In this document: positions 33,768 through 41,450 of the stretch, in pieces
How the letters are laid out: each line of letters opens with the position of its first letter
Numbering within the stretch: position 1 is the stretch's first letter
DNA from: Fodinibius sp. Rm-B-1B1-1
GTDB lineage: Bacteria > Bacteroidota > Rhodothermia > Balneolales > Balneolaceae
DNA: 64,000 nt
Assembly (NCBI RefSeq): GCF_038594945.1
Contig: NZ_JBCFYD010000001.1
Location: 1,550,001-1,614,000 of the forward strand
Reading direction: 5' to 3'
Position numbers and translations under genes: made by a program
Notes under the pieces: generated by a model
What the model was told of the DNA's origin: nothing
What the model saw: only the letters and a program-made list of their open reading frames with translations
Database searches by the model: none

Positions 33768-34742
33768 CTATCTCATTGCTGAGGAAGTGTCAGATAGAGC
33801 ATTTTCTACAGAATTGATCAGAAATGCACTGATTTTCTCATCGGGAAGTAACGTTCGTCCACTCCATTTAAAATCGAGTCCGGATAAACGTTCAGCGACG
33901 GCATCTTCACGTCCGCTGGATGAAAGAAAAAGTGGAACTACAATTACGTCGCCGAATTGGCTCGACTGACGAACAATGGCTCGGAAGTTTTCCTTTGCTT
34001 GGTCATGAATAACCTCTCTTGCATCATCCCGGACGGTTAAGGAAAAGATCTGTTTAAACTCTTTGCCCTTGTTTTGTTGTATTGTCTGAACTTTTTGTGA
34101 AAGTGATTCCATGTTTTGGAGCCACATTTTATTATCACTCTCTCTGCTGGGACCGTGGGCAGCAATAACTACTGTTTCATTAGCGGGATTTTCGCTTAGC
34201 GTGCTAACACGATCATATAAAATTTTGGCCACAATGTCGTGATTATCCAGAGCCGAAGTCATGGTAATTTCGGTATTAATATCAAGTTGTGGAAGGTTTG
34301 GAGGCATCAGCATGCCATGCATGTAATCCGAAGAATCAATCTTGGCTTCAGTCATTTCTACATATTCCTCGGTGTGATGCATCAGGGGCATAGCGCGGTC
34401 GGCCAGGGAATCACGCATCCCAAAGAGATATTCATTTTGCCTGATAATTGGACTATAACTGGAGATAAAAAGTGGTATGGCTACGATGTGCGATACGCCC
34501 TGTTGTTCCAACTGCTGAATAGCATTTTGGAGGGTGACATAGTTGGCCATTCCCCAGGCAAATTCTACGGGATAGGTCTCTTCTAATGGGTCAGCGGCAT
34601 CTTTAACATGTTGATTCCATTCCTCACCACCGCCGTGCGCCATGATAAGTATCCCGGTATCTTGGGCGTGAGATTGGGAATAGCAAAAAGTGATAATAAA
34701 AATTGCTAAAACGCCAGCTATTTTTCGAGGTGATAATTTCAT
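33768..34742 (-). CDS. Exported tandem CbiX/SirB-like (class II chelatase) protein
   Basis: The 324-residue product has a clear signal peptide (hydrophobic 8-22, SHAQ cleavage about residue 26) followed by two sirohydrochlorin-chelatase-type domains (about 28-170 and 188-315). Each has the metal-binding histidine of the family at its first strand: AHGG (His36) and AHGP (His196). Each also has a later strand VAIPLFIS (about 87-94) or VVPLFLS (about 268-274), but the second ligand histidine that normally follows this strand is missing from both halves. Cytoplasmic CbiX/SirB inserts Co2+ or Fe2+ into sirohydrochlorin. An exported copy is unusual. It is the last gene of an operon with HmuY and a TonB receptor, so it probably binds a tetrapyrrole or metal in the periplasm. 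Chelatase activity is uncertain. Confidence 0.85.
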   Translation of the reverse strand: MKLSPRKIAGVLAIFIITFCYSQSHAQDTGILIMAHGGGEEWNQHVKDAADPLEETYPVEFAWGMANYVTLQNAIQQLEQQGVSHIVAIPLFISSYSPIIRQNEYLFGMRDSLADRAMPLMHHTEEYVEMTEAKIDSSDYMHGMLMPPNLPQLDINTEITMTSALDNHDIVAKILYDRVSTLSENPANETVVIAAHGPSRESDNKMWLQNMESLSQKVQTIQQNKGKEFKQIFSLTVRDDAREVIHDQAKENFRAIVRQSSQFGDVIVVPLFLSSSGREDAVAERLSGLDFKWSGRTLLPDEKISAFLINSVENALSDTSSAMR

Positions 34743-34840
34743 GTGTGTAAAGTTATTTTAAATCGTTCGATTGATGTTAGTGATAAAATTTTCCGAAAGT
34801 CATTTGCTAAGGTAATAGGTGACTTCAAGTAAGAAACGTT

Positions 34841-35494
34841 TTAGTTTAATTCTCGGGTACCATTCATTTGGATGGCATATTCAAAGGTGTAGTAACGATC
34901 ATCTTCTGGAGGATACTGTTGGTCGCTCGAAATATCTGGATTGCCCTTGTAGTAGCTTAAGATGCGGATTTTTGCATAATGATCGCCGTCACCGGTGCGT
35001 ACAACAATAGTTTTATCTTCAATGGGGAGAACTGCATGATTGGGTGTTTGTTCCATTCCCGTATAGTTGTACCAACCGTTTTCATCACCAGTAGGAATAG
35101 CAAGAGAATCTTCCGTATCTGTGTTATATCCTTCAGAAGGGGCAATGGTAACCTCATCAAAGGGGATATCAAGAATAACTGCACCACCGTTACCAGGTCC
35201 ACTTACTCCGCTGTTGGTTAATACAGTAGTACTTGAGAATGCCAAGTCCCATTCACTTGACGCGGAATCTTCATCAGCAACGACCTCACCATTTTGAAGG
35301 TCATAGAATGTATAATTAGCAGGTGCACCACGTTCTGCATTGGGATTAGCCGGAACATCTTCGGCAGTGTGCAGCTCAAGTTGTGATTCCGGAACATCAG
35401 GGCCCGTGGAGTCGTCGCTACAGGCAGAAAATAGTAATAGGCTACTTGCAATAAGTGTGATTACGAATAGTGGTTTGTCGTTAAGTGTGTACAT
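34841..35494 (-). CDS. HmuY family heme-binding lipoprotein
   Basis: The 217-residue product has a lipoprotein signal (LLLFSAC, Cys25) and the HmuY pattern: ANYTFYDLQNGEVVADEDSA-like text early on (YTFYDLQNGE), SSEWDLAFSSTTVLTN (about 80-95), and DHYAKIRILSYYKGN (about 170-185). In Porphyromonas HmuY binds heme with two histidines and passes it to the receptor HmuR. Ligand residues differ among homologues, and those of this protein cannot be assigned reliably; histidines occur in TPNHAVLP and GDHYAK. The receptor gene lies 21 bp upstream and the exported CbiX-like gene 98 bp downstream, so the three form one heme-related operon. Confidence 0.9.
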   Translation of the reverse strand: MYTLNDKPLFVITLIASSLLLFSACSDDSTGPDVPESQLELHTAEDVPANPNAERGAPANYTFYDLQNGEVVADEDSASSEWDLAFSSTTVLTNSGVSGPGNGGAVILDIPFDEVTIAPSEGYNTDTEDSLAIPTGDENGWYNYTGMEQTPNHAVLPIEDKTIVVRTGDGDHYAKIRILSYYKGNPDISSDQQYPPEDDRYYTFEYAIQMNGTRELN

Positions 35495-35515
35495 AGTATC
35501 GCTTTTGGTTTAGTG

Positions 35516-37810
35516 TTAGTATAGTTGGAGTGAAATCTGTGCGTAATAAATGCGTCCGGGCAGGTACGAAAGCTGTTGTGGTCGGGTAAAGTCGAAGATG
35601 TTATCGATGCCAAACTGAATCTTATACTTGTCGGCGAATGTTTTTGCAACAGCGGAATTCCACAGCGTATATCCCTCTTCATATTCGCCGGAATCCACAA
35701 ATCCGTTGCCGTTAGCATCAAACCGACCATACCGACCATGCCACCGACCACGAATGTTAGTCTCGATATCCCAAGGTTTGTAATGGTAAAACAGCTTTAT
35801 ATTTGCTGAATGTTTAGACCGATTGAACATAGGCTCATACTTGCTAATCTCTTTTTGGATAGGGTTCCCATTTTCATCCTGAACGGTTTGGGTTTGCTGG
35901 ATTTGGCGTCGAGCATCTAAAAGCTGATATCCCAGTGATGCATTTAGTCCAGAAATGGGATTCCAGCGTATTTGTGTCTCGATACCCTGAGTATAAATTT
36001 GTTCGAGATTAAAGTAGCTATATACCGATTGTCCATTTGTTTTTTCAGCAATGGGGGCTGTTTCAATAAGATCATCCACATTATTTCTGAATGCATTGAT
36101 GCGCAGCTGTAGATCAGGCAGAGGGTAAAGATCGAAGCCCACGTTATATGCCCAGGATCGCTCGGCAGTAATCTCGCTAAGGTTGTCCAGGGGAAGTAGA
36201 ATGCGGTCAATCTTTCCTTCCTTATCTAACTGGGTAAGTTCCTCTTTAACCGTACTCGAACCTAATACCGTATAACCTACCGTGGGGTTAGAAAAGTTTA
36301 GGAAGAGCTGTCTAAAGTCGGGCGCTTTAAACCCACGGCCAACCGAACCGCGAAGCTGAAACCAATCGAAAAGCTCATATCGGGCCGAAAACTTGGGGCT
36401 AAACTGATTAGTATATTCACTGTGAGCATCGTATCGGAACCCGGCAATGAGATCCATCTTATTGGATGGAAGCCATTCGTGCTGTCCAAAAATGAAGATG
36501 TTTTGAAAGTCGGGATTGCCTTTATATCGTTCTGCCCTCAGTTGTTCCCAATTTAAGCCGGTTCCAAAAGTTGAAATATGGTTTGCATCCCATGAATAAT
36601 TCCCACGGATTTCAGCTTTTTGATAGGTTTGTTTAAAGGTATCGCGCTGATAAAGTTGATCATTTTCTTGATATACAAATTCACGCTCGGTTCGGTAGCC
36701 ACTGTAGTGATATTCTGTATCAATATTTAGTTTTGCGTTCACGTTAAAGTGGAAGGATGGTGTCAAGCTGTAGTCTTCCTGGATGGCCTTATCATTTAGC
36801 AAGGTGGGATTATCTTGCGAACCAATAAAGTCCGTGCTTTGCTGGGTTTCATGATAATACCGCGCATGTAAGGCTGTTTGAATTCGATCGCTGATAGCGA
36901 GCTCAGTACGATAGGTGCCGGTATAATTTTCATAATCGGGCACAGTTTGCGAAATAGATCCGGGTACGAGGCTATAGCCGGCAGAGCTGTTGCGATTAAA
37001 TGAAATATCATTTTGCCAGTTACTACTGTTCGATGAAATGTTAGTACCGATATCGAAAGTCTGGTTTGTACCGTAGCGCGAAGTGACATCCATCTCGAAA
37101 GGCCGATTCCCTTTTTCTGTGATGATATTGATAACCCCTGCCATGGCATCACTACCCCATAATGCAGAAGAAGGTCCCTTCATCATTTCAACTTGCTTTA
37201 TATTCCCCACACTTATGCGAGAGAGGTCAAGCGTACCAGCTGTTCTTCCGATCATCGGCTGACCATCAATCATGATGAGTGTATATTCAGGATCAAATCC
37301 CTGCACTTGAACCCCGGTACCGTGGTCGGAGGTTAATACGAGGCCGGTTTGTTCGGCAAGAACATCACTGAGTCGTGTATTGCCAGAATTTCTTATTTCA
37401 TCCTTCTTAATAACCGTAACTGGGGTGGGCACTTCCTCAATATCTTTTCGAGTACGGGTTGCAGTGACTACAACACTGGGCGCCTGGTAACGACGGGTAT
37501 GAAGCATAATCTGTAGTTCTTTTGTAGCATTATGTTTTACCTCTACCTGTTTCTCGGTTGTCTGATACCCTATTTTACTGATTGTGATGGAATGAGTGCC
37601 GGCCATCAGATCAGACAAAAAGAATCTCCCATTTTTATCAGTGATGTCTATCTGGTTATTATTTCCTAAGATCACGTATGCATCAGTTACCGGATCATTG
37701 TTGCTGTTAACAATCCGTCCTTTAATTTGACTGTTTTGTGCGAGACCAGTTTGGGTTAAAAGAAAAACAGAGGCCGTGAATAGCAGAGCTCTCATCATTA
37801 AACCAAGCAT
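35516..37810 (-). CDS. TonB-dependent receptor, likely heme receptor (HmuR-like)
   Basis: The 764-residue product has a signal peptide (cleavage after GLAQ, about residue 25), a carboxypeptidase-regulatory-like domain (about 27-110), a plug (about 120-240: TRLSDVLAEQTGLV, GFDPEYTLIMIDGQPMIGR, KGPSSALWGSDAMAGVINII in parts) and an outer-membrane barrel ending in QISLQLY. FKAPDFRQLFLNFSNPTV (about 507-524) sits where heme receptors of the HmuR/HemR type carry their FRAP and NPNL motifs. The HmuY gene follows by 21 bp, which supports heme as ligand. MM at residues 5-6 gives alternative starts. An element shared with the third receptor gene lies about 50 bp upstream. Confidence 0.9.
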   Translation of the reverse strand: MLGLMMRALLFTASVFLLTQTGLAQNSQIKGRIVNSNNDPVTDAYVILGNNNQIDITDKNGRFFLSDLMAGTHSITISKIGYQTTEKQVEVKHNATKELQIMLHTRRYQAPSVVVTATRTRKDIEEVPTPVTVIKKDEIRNSGNTRLSDVLAEQTGLVLTSDHGTGVQVQGFDPEYTLIMIDGQPMIGRTAGTLDLSRISVGNIKQVEMMKGPSSALWGSDAMAGVINIITEKGNRPFEMDVTSRYGTNQTFDIGTNISSNSSNWQNDISFNRNSSAGYSLVPGSISQTVPDYENYTGTYRTELAISDRIQTALHARYYHETQQSTDFIGSQDNPTLLNDKAIQEDYSLTPSFHFNVNAKLNIDTEYHYSGYRTEREFVYQENDQLYQRDTFKQTYQKAEIRGNYSWDANHISTFGTGLNWEQLRAERYKGNPDFQNIFIFGQHEWLPSNKMDLIAGFRYDAHSEYTNQFSPKFSARYELFDWFQLRGSVGRGFKAPDFRQLFLNFSNPTVGYTVLGSSTVKEELTQLDKEGKIDRILLPLDNLSEITAERSWAYNVGFDLYPLPDLQLRINAFRNNVDDLIETAPIAEKTNGQSVYSYFNLEQIYTQGIETQIRWNPISGLNASLGYQLLDARRQIQQTQTVQDENGNPIQKEISKYEPMFNRSKHSANIKLFYHYKPWDIETNIRGRWHGRYGRFDANGNGFVDSGEYEEGYTLWNSAVAKTFADKYKIQFGIDNIFDFTRPQQLSYLPGRIYYAQISLQLY

Positions 37811-37860
37811 ACAATAATCAGGCTATTTTATTTATAATGATTTTAAATAATGAATGAATC

Positions 37861-37887
37861 TATTTAGAATGGATCTAAATAGCAAGG
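37861..37887. promoter_or_regulatory. 27-bp element upstream of the heme receptor, shared with the siderophore receptor
   Basis: CTATTTAG (37861-37868) and CTAAATAG (37876-37883) are an inverted repeat with seven bases between them, followed by CAAG. A copy at 43978-44004 matches at 22 of 27 positions. On the minus strand both read CTTGCTAT..., so they may include a promoter as well as an operator. Confidence 0.6.
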
Positions 37888-37957
37888 AGGGTAGTGTAAT
37901 TTATTTGCTGAAAGGAGCTGTCCCTATTTGGAACGGATGGGAAAGAAGGGCTGGAGG

Positions 37958-39079
37958 TTATTTCGATCGGATAGGATTAGAACTGAAGTTATTTTCAGCT
38001 ACTTGTATCCGCTGCGTTCTACGTCGTCGCCAAATAATAAAGCCTGTGATAGATAGGATGGGAGGGGCTAATCCGGCTACGCAATAAATTAGTTTAGTTA
38101 GTACGCCACCCCAGTTTCCGAAATGGAGAGGATACGCAACGCTTAAAATATGATAGCTCCAATGTTTTTCTCGAATTAAGAAACGTTCGGTTTCCTCACC
38201 TGTTTGGGGATTGTATTCAATATGATTGGAGAATTCGTAATGGATTGGCCAGTCGGTATCCATACCTCCAAAGATGGTGATGGACTCTTTCGCAGTAGGT
38301 GGCATTTCGATGTAGGTGGGGGTAAAACCTGCAAGGTCAGTTGTTGATTTATCGATAAGGTTATCGAGTGAAACAGTAACGGAGGGAGGATCGGGAATAG
38401 GTTTTTGTTCACCTTTCGCGAGCTGATATACATTTGTCCCAACTACAATCAGAGATAGTAGAATGCCAGTTAGGGCCATTAACAAATTCATTAATAAAAC
38501 CCATACGCCCACACACCGATGAAGCTCGGATGAACCGCTGTGAAGGTTTCGAAAACGGGGACGTATTTTGAAGGTAAGTACCCGCCAAATAGATTTTCGG
38601 TAGAACCAAAATCCTGTGATGAGCGAGCCGATAAAACAAAGGCCTGCGAAAAAGAGTAATACTTCTCCCCAAAATCCTGCATGAAGTTTATAGTGAAGGT
38701 TTAACAGCCAGTAGGAAAAGGTTTCGTTGCCGTGCAGGTCACGCAAAATTGTTGCTTCTGTGGGATGTATATATAGAATACGTCTTCCTAAATCAGGCCT
38801 TCGTACTTGAGCTTCGATAGCCCGATTTGGTGTATCAGGAATATGTGAAATTCGCACGCCCCAGTTTGGATACTTTTCTTGTACAGCATGATAAGCTGCA
38901 TCAATATTGACAGAATCCTGGCTGTTATCTAAGTAAATAACATCTCTTTGAAGGTAATGTTCAATCTCATCATCAAATACAAGAAGTGAGCCAGAGAAAG
39001 CCATCACCAATATAAAAAGCCCGGCAATGAGACCGAGCCATTTATGAATGCCCAGTAAATCTTTCTTTGATATCCCCAT
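37958..39079 (-). CDS. PepSY-associated membrane protein (putative ferrisiderophore reductase subunit) 1
   Basis: The 373-residue product belongs to the PepSY_TM family. An N-terminal helix (LLGIHKWLGLIAGLFILVMAFSGSLL, about 7-32) contains a conserved histidine in HKWLG; three more membrane helices lie near 140-165, 190-220 and 325-350. Periplasmic PepSY-like segments (about 35-130 and 235-310) lie between. Conserved histidines in the helices may bind heme. Relatives FoxB and FpvG reduce ferric siderophores at the inner membrane. It is the last gene of an operon with the CxCC protein, a second PepSY protein and a DUF4198 protein, downstream of the siderophore receptor. Confidence 0.85.
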   Translation of the reverse strand: MGISKKDLLGIHKWLGLIAGLFILVMAFSGSLLVFDDEIEHYLQRDVIYLDNSQDSVNIDAAYHAVQEKYPNWGVRISHIPDTPNRAIEAQVRRPDLGRRILYIHPTEATILRDLHGNETFSYWLLNLHYKLHAGFWGEVLLFFAGLCFIGSLITGFWFYRKSIWRVLTFKIRPRFRNLHSGSSELHRCVGVWVLLMNLLMALTGILLSLIVVGTNVYQLAKGEQKPIPDPPSVTVSLDNLIDKSTTDLAGFTPTYIEMPPTAKESITIFGGMDTDWPIHYEFSNHIEYNPQTGEETERFLIREKHWSYHILSVAYPLHFGNWGGVLTKLIYCVAGLAPPILSITGFIIWRRRRTQRIQVAENNFSSNPIRSK

Positions 39080-39101
39080 TTACAGCACTGCCCGTTAAAC
39101 G

Positions 39102-39425
39102 TTAGTTATTCAAGATATCATTAACCTCCAGCATTACAGAGGCTTCTTTTAAAGCGTGACAAATAGTATGGTATTCAGTTTTTGTAAAGCACATTTGTAC
39201 TTCTTTTAACTGTGTATTGATGATCATCTTTTCTGTACCGTTGCCAAAGGATATCGATCGTTTATTGAAATTCACGTCCAAAAGAGTATTAGTAAACTCT
39301 TTAAAGCTTTTGGGACTAAACTTTAGTAACAAGTTTTGATAATGAAGGATTATGTTATCACAGCAATGGCATTGTTCAACACTCAAGTTTTCTCTCTGAC
39401 TTAAGATTGTATTTGTTTTCTCCAT
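39102..39425 (-). CDS. Small CxCC protein (DUF6686-like)
   Basis: The 107-residue product is soluble, without a signal peptide. A CHCC motif (residues 19-22 in VEQCHCCDNIIL) lies near the N-terminus, followed by a mixed alpha/beta region with cysteines at about 78 and 89. The pattern resembles DUF6686 proteins of Bacteroidota, which often lie beside PepSY and TonB receptor genes. No function is known. The upstream PepSY gene ends 3 bp before its start, and the downstream one starts 22 bp after its stop, so the three are one operon. A role in handling iron in the cytoplasm is possible. Confidence 0.7.
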   Translation of the reverse strand: MEKTNTILSQRENLSVEQCHCCDNIILHYQNLLLKFSPKSFKEFTNTLLDVNFNKRSISFGNGTEKMIINTQLKEVQMCFTKTEYHTICHALKEASVMLEVNDILNN

Positions 39426-39428
39426 ATG

Positions 39429-40646
39429 TCATGCAGGTATTCGTTCTTTGGGAGCGTCTGATTTTTTTCTTCGTTTGGCTAAGCGCTCTTCCCGAGCCCA
39501 CTGGCGTTTTTTGCGATCCCACCAGATGATAAATCCTGTAACGGGCAGACTGGCACAAATTAAGCTGGCAAAAAAAGCAATAATTTTACCAGGCAATCCG
39601 CCAATGGCCCCGATGTGGATGTCGTAATTCATGGCCACCAACTTTTCGCCGGCGTTTTTATCTTTATACCGATCTGCTGCAAGCAGTTCGCCTGTATATT
39701 GGTCAAATTCGAGATAACTTCGTCCGTAATACGTTTCCCCATCGGGACGTACCGTAGCGCTAATCGTAGCCTGAGAATCTGCTGGAGCAACAAGGGCAAT
39801 ACTGTTGGCTTTGGGGTATTGATTCCAGGCATTGTTGTATGCTTTATCCATGGGATTATCAGTGGTTTTAGTATCTGGAATAGTAGATACCACTTTTTCT
39901 CCAGGACCCGCAGGTAATGCATATTCACCGGTCCCTAAAAAGTGCATACTTTTTTTGGCAAAAGGGAAATACCAGTAAAGCCCGGTAAAAGCAATAATGA
40001 GCGAAAGCATTAGGAAATAAAACCCCAATACATTATGTAGATCATAGTTGACACGTCGCCATGTTGAGCCCCATTTTATTTTAAAGCTTTTTTGCTTGCC
40101 GGCCTTATTCCATTTTTTAGGCCACCAAAGAATCATCCCGCTAATGAGCAAAATGATAAAAACTACCGTACTCCAAACTACGATAGGTTGACCAATAGGG
40201 GTAGCTAAAAGCAGACTCCAATGAATACCTTTAATGATCTGAAAGAAATCGGTCTTCTCGTTGACAATACCTTCTATTTTGCCATTATAGGGATTGATAT
40301 ACGCCGTTTTGTAAGATTTCATGCTCCCAAAGTAGAACCAAGAGTCGGCACCGGCTTCATAGTACATGGCCGACCAGTTTTTTTGGGGATTCTTGTAGGT
40401 TGTTATCCCGTAGGAAAGCTGTTCGACACCAAGTGCATCGGCTGCTTTGGATTGGAGTTCTTCGATGGGTAAATGTTGCTGGGTTTCGGGCACTTGATCC
40501 GCAAAAAAGGTGTCGTGCCGCACCCAGTCGGAAATTTCTTGGTGAAATACATAAAGACAGCCGGTAATACTTAAGATGAGTACCACCAGTCCCGTGATGA
40601 GACCGAGCCAACGGTGAAGAAATAAGACAATCCCTTTGAAATCCAT
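39429..40646 (-). CDS. PepSY-associated membrane protein (putative ferrisiderophore reductase subunit) 2
   Basis: The 405-residue product is a second PepSY_TM family protein. The first helix contains FLHRWLGLITGLVVLILSITG (in parts HRWLGLITG, about 10-30), with three more hydrophobic segments near 155-180, 205-235 and 370-395. A conserved WSLLL(A)TPIG and the segment RRVNYDLHNVLGFY (about 200) carry the histidines common in the family. A charged tail rich in Arg and Lys follows the last helix. It shares the fold but little sequence with the protein at 37958-39079, so the pair may form a heterodimer. It lies 16 bp after the DUF4198 gene. Confidence 0.85.
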   Translation of the reverse strand: MDFKGIVLFLHRWLGLITGLVVLILSITGCLYVFHQEISDWVRHDTFFADQVPETQQHLPIEELQSKAADALGVEQLSYGITTYKNPQKNWSAMYYEAGADSWFYFGSMKSYKTAYINPYNGKIEGIVNEKTDFFQIIKGIHWSLLLATPIGQPIVVWSTVVFIILLISGMILWWPKKWNKAGKQKSFKIKWGSTWRRVNYDLHNVLGFYFLMLSLIIAFTGLYWYFPFAKKSMHFLGTGEYALPAGPGEKVVSTIPDTKTTDNPMDKAYNNAWNQYPKANSIALVAPADSQATISATVRPDGETYYGRSYLEFDQYTGELLAADRYKDKNAGEKLVAMNYDIHIGAIGGLPGKIIAFFASLICASLPVTGFIIWWDRKKRQWAREERLAKRRKKSDAPKERIPA

Positions 40647-40662
40647 CGTAGGTTATTTAGAT

Positions 40663-41400
40663 CTATTTATTAGCTTGTATAGTGTAAGTAGCTGTATGAC
40701 GTATAGCCTCGAAGTCGGTTCCTTGGAATGATCCAGATTGTTCCTCGGTATAAATAACTTCCAAGACATATTGGCCACTCCAAGGCAAGTTGAATGTAGT
40801 TTTTCCGTTTTCATTTGTAGTAACCGTCTTGGTCCATTGATCGGCAATGGTAACGATTACTTCTTGTTTAGCAACAGGTTTGCCGTTGAATAGAACGGTA
40901 AGATTGACTTGGTTTTCAGCTTGATATCCGCCAGAACTGTTATCTTTTATAAAAAGTTTAGGCTGGTTGGAAATAGTAGCTTCTGTTTTACCAGGATTTC
41001 CTATAGCGATCGAGGTAGAGGCATAAAAATTAGGTTTCAAAATGCCGAGATCATATTCCCGCCAGTCAACAACATTATTGCGTGTACTTTCGAGAATGAT
41101 AGTATAGCTCCCATTTTGGTCTGGGGTAAATTCGGCCGTGTAACGTTGATTACCTGCTACGGGTTCAAGTTTTGTTTTGTCGCCATTGGGGGCAACAAGC
41201 CAAAGGTCAAAATCGTCAACATCCTTAAAATTTTCGTCCACCTTTTCATAATAATTGTAGGTGTATTCTCCATAGTAGACATGTACTTGCTGCGTTTTTC
41301 CAATAGTGCCCGTTGCGTCGGTTTCCAGCCAGAGATTATGGGCTGATAGCTGGTTGATAATACCAAATACAAGGAGAAATAGTATCGTTAATTTTTTCAT
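40663..41400 (-). CDS. DUF4198 family periplasmic protein
   Basis: The 245-residue product has a signal peptide (FLLVFGIINQLSAHN, cleavage about residue 20). The mature protein starts HNLWLETD, as do DUF4198/NikM-like proteins, whose N-terminal histidine can bind metal. Two beta-sandwich regions are visible (about 20-140, then 150-240 with LTVLFNGKPVAKQEVIVTI). In metal-uptake loci such proteins are periplasmic or membrane-anchored metal-binding helpers. It follows the siderophore receptor gene after a hairpin and begins the PepSY operon, so it likely assists ferric-siderophore handling. Confidence 0.75.
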   Translation of the reverse strand: MKKLTILFLLVFGIINQLSAHNLWLETDATGTIGKTQQVHVYYGEYTYNYYEKVDENFKDVDDFDLWLVAPNGDKTKLEPVAGNQRYTAEFTPDQNGSYTIILESTRNNVVDWREYDLGILKPNFYASTSIAIGNPGKTEATISNQPKLFIKDNSSGGYQAENQVNLTVLFNGKPVAKQEVIVTIADQWTKTVTTNENGKTTFNLPWSGQYVLEVIYTEEQSGSFQGTDFEAIRHTATYTIQANK

Positions 41401-41416
41401 GATAAAATGAAATAAG

Positions 41417-41440
41417 AAGCCCCTCTCAAATGAGGGGCTT
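41417..41440 (-). terminator. Hairpin between the siderophore receptor and DUF4198 genes (weak or partial terminator)
   Basis: AAGCCCCTC (41417-41425) pairs perfectly with GAGGGGCTT (41432-41440). On the minus strand a broken T-tract (CTTATTT) follows. As it sits inside an apparent operon it may reduce rather than stop downstream transcription. Confidence 0.65.
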
Positions 41441-41450
41441 TGTTATGGAG

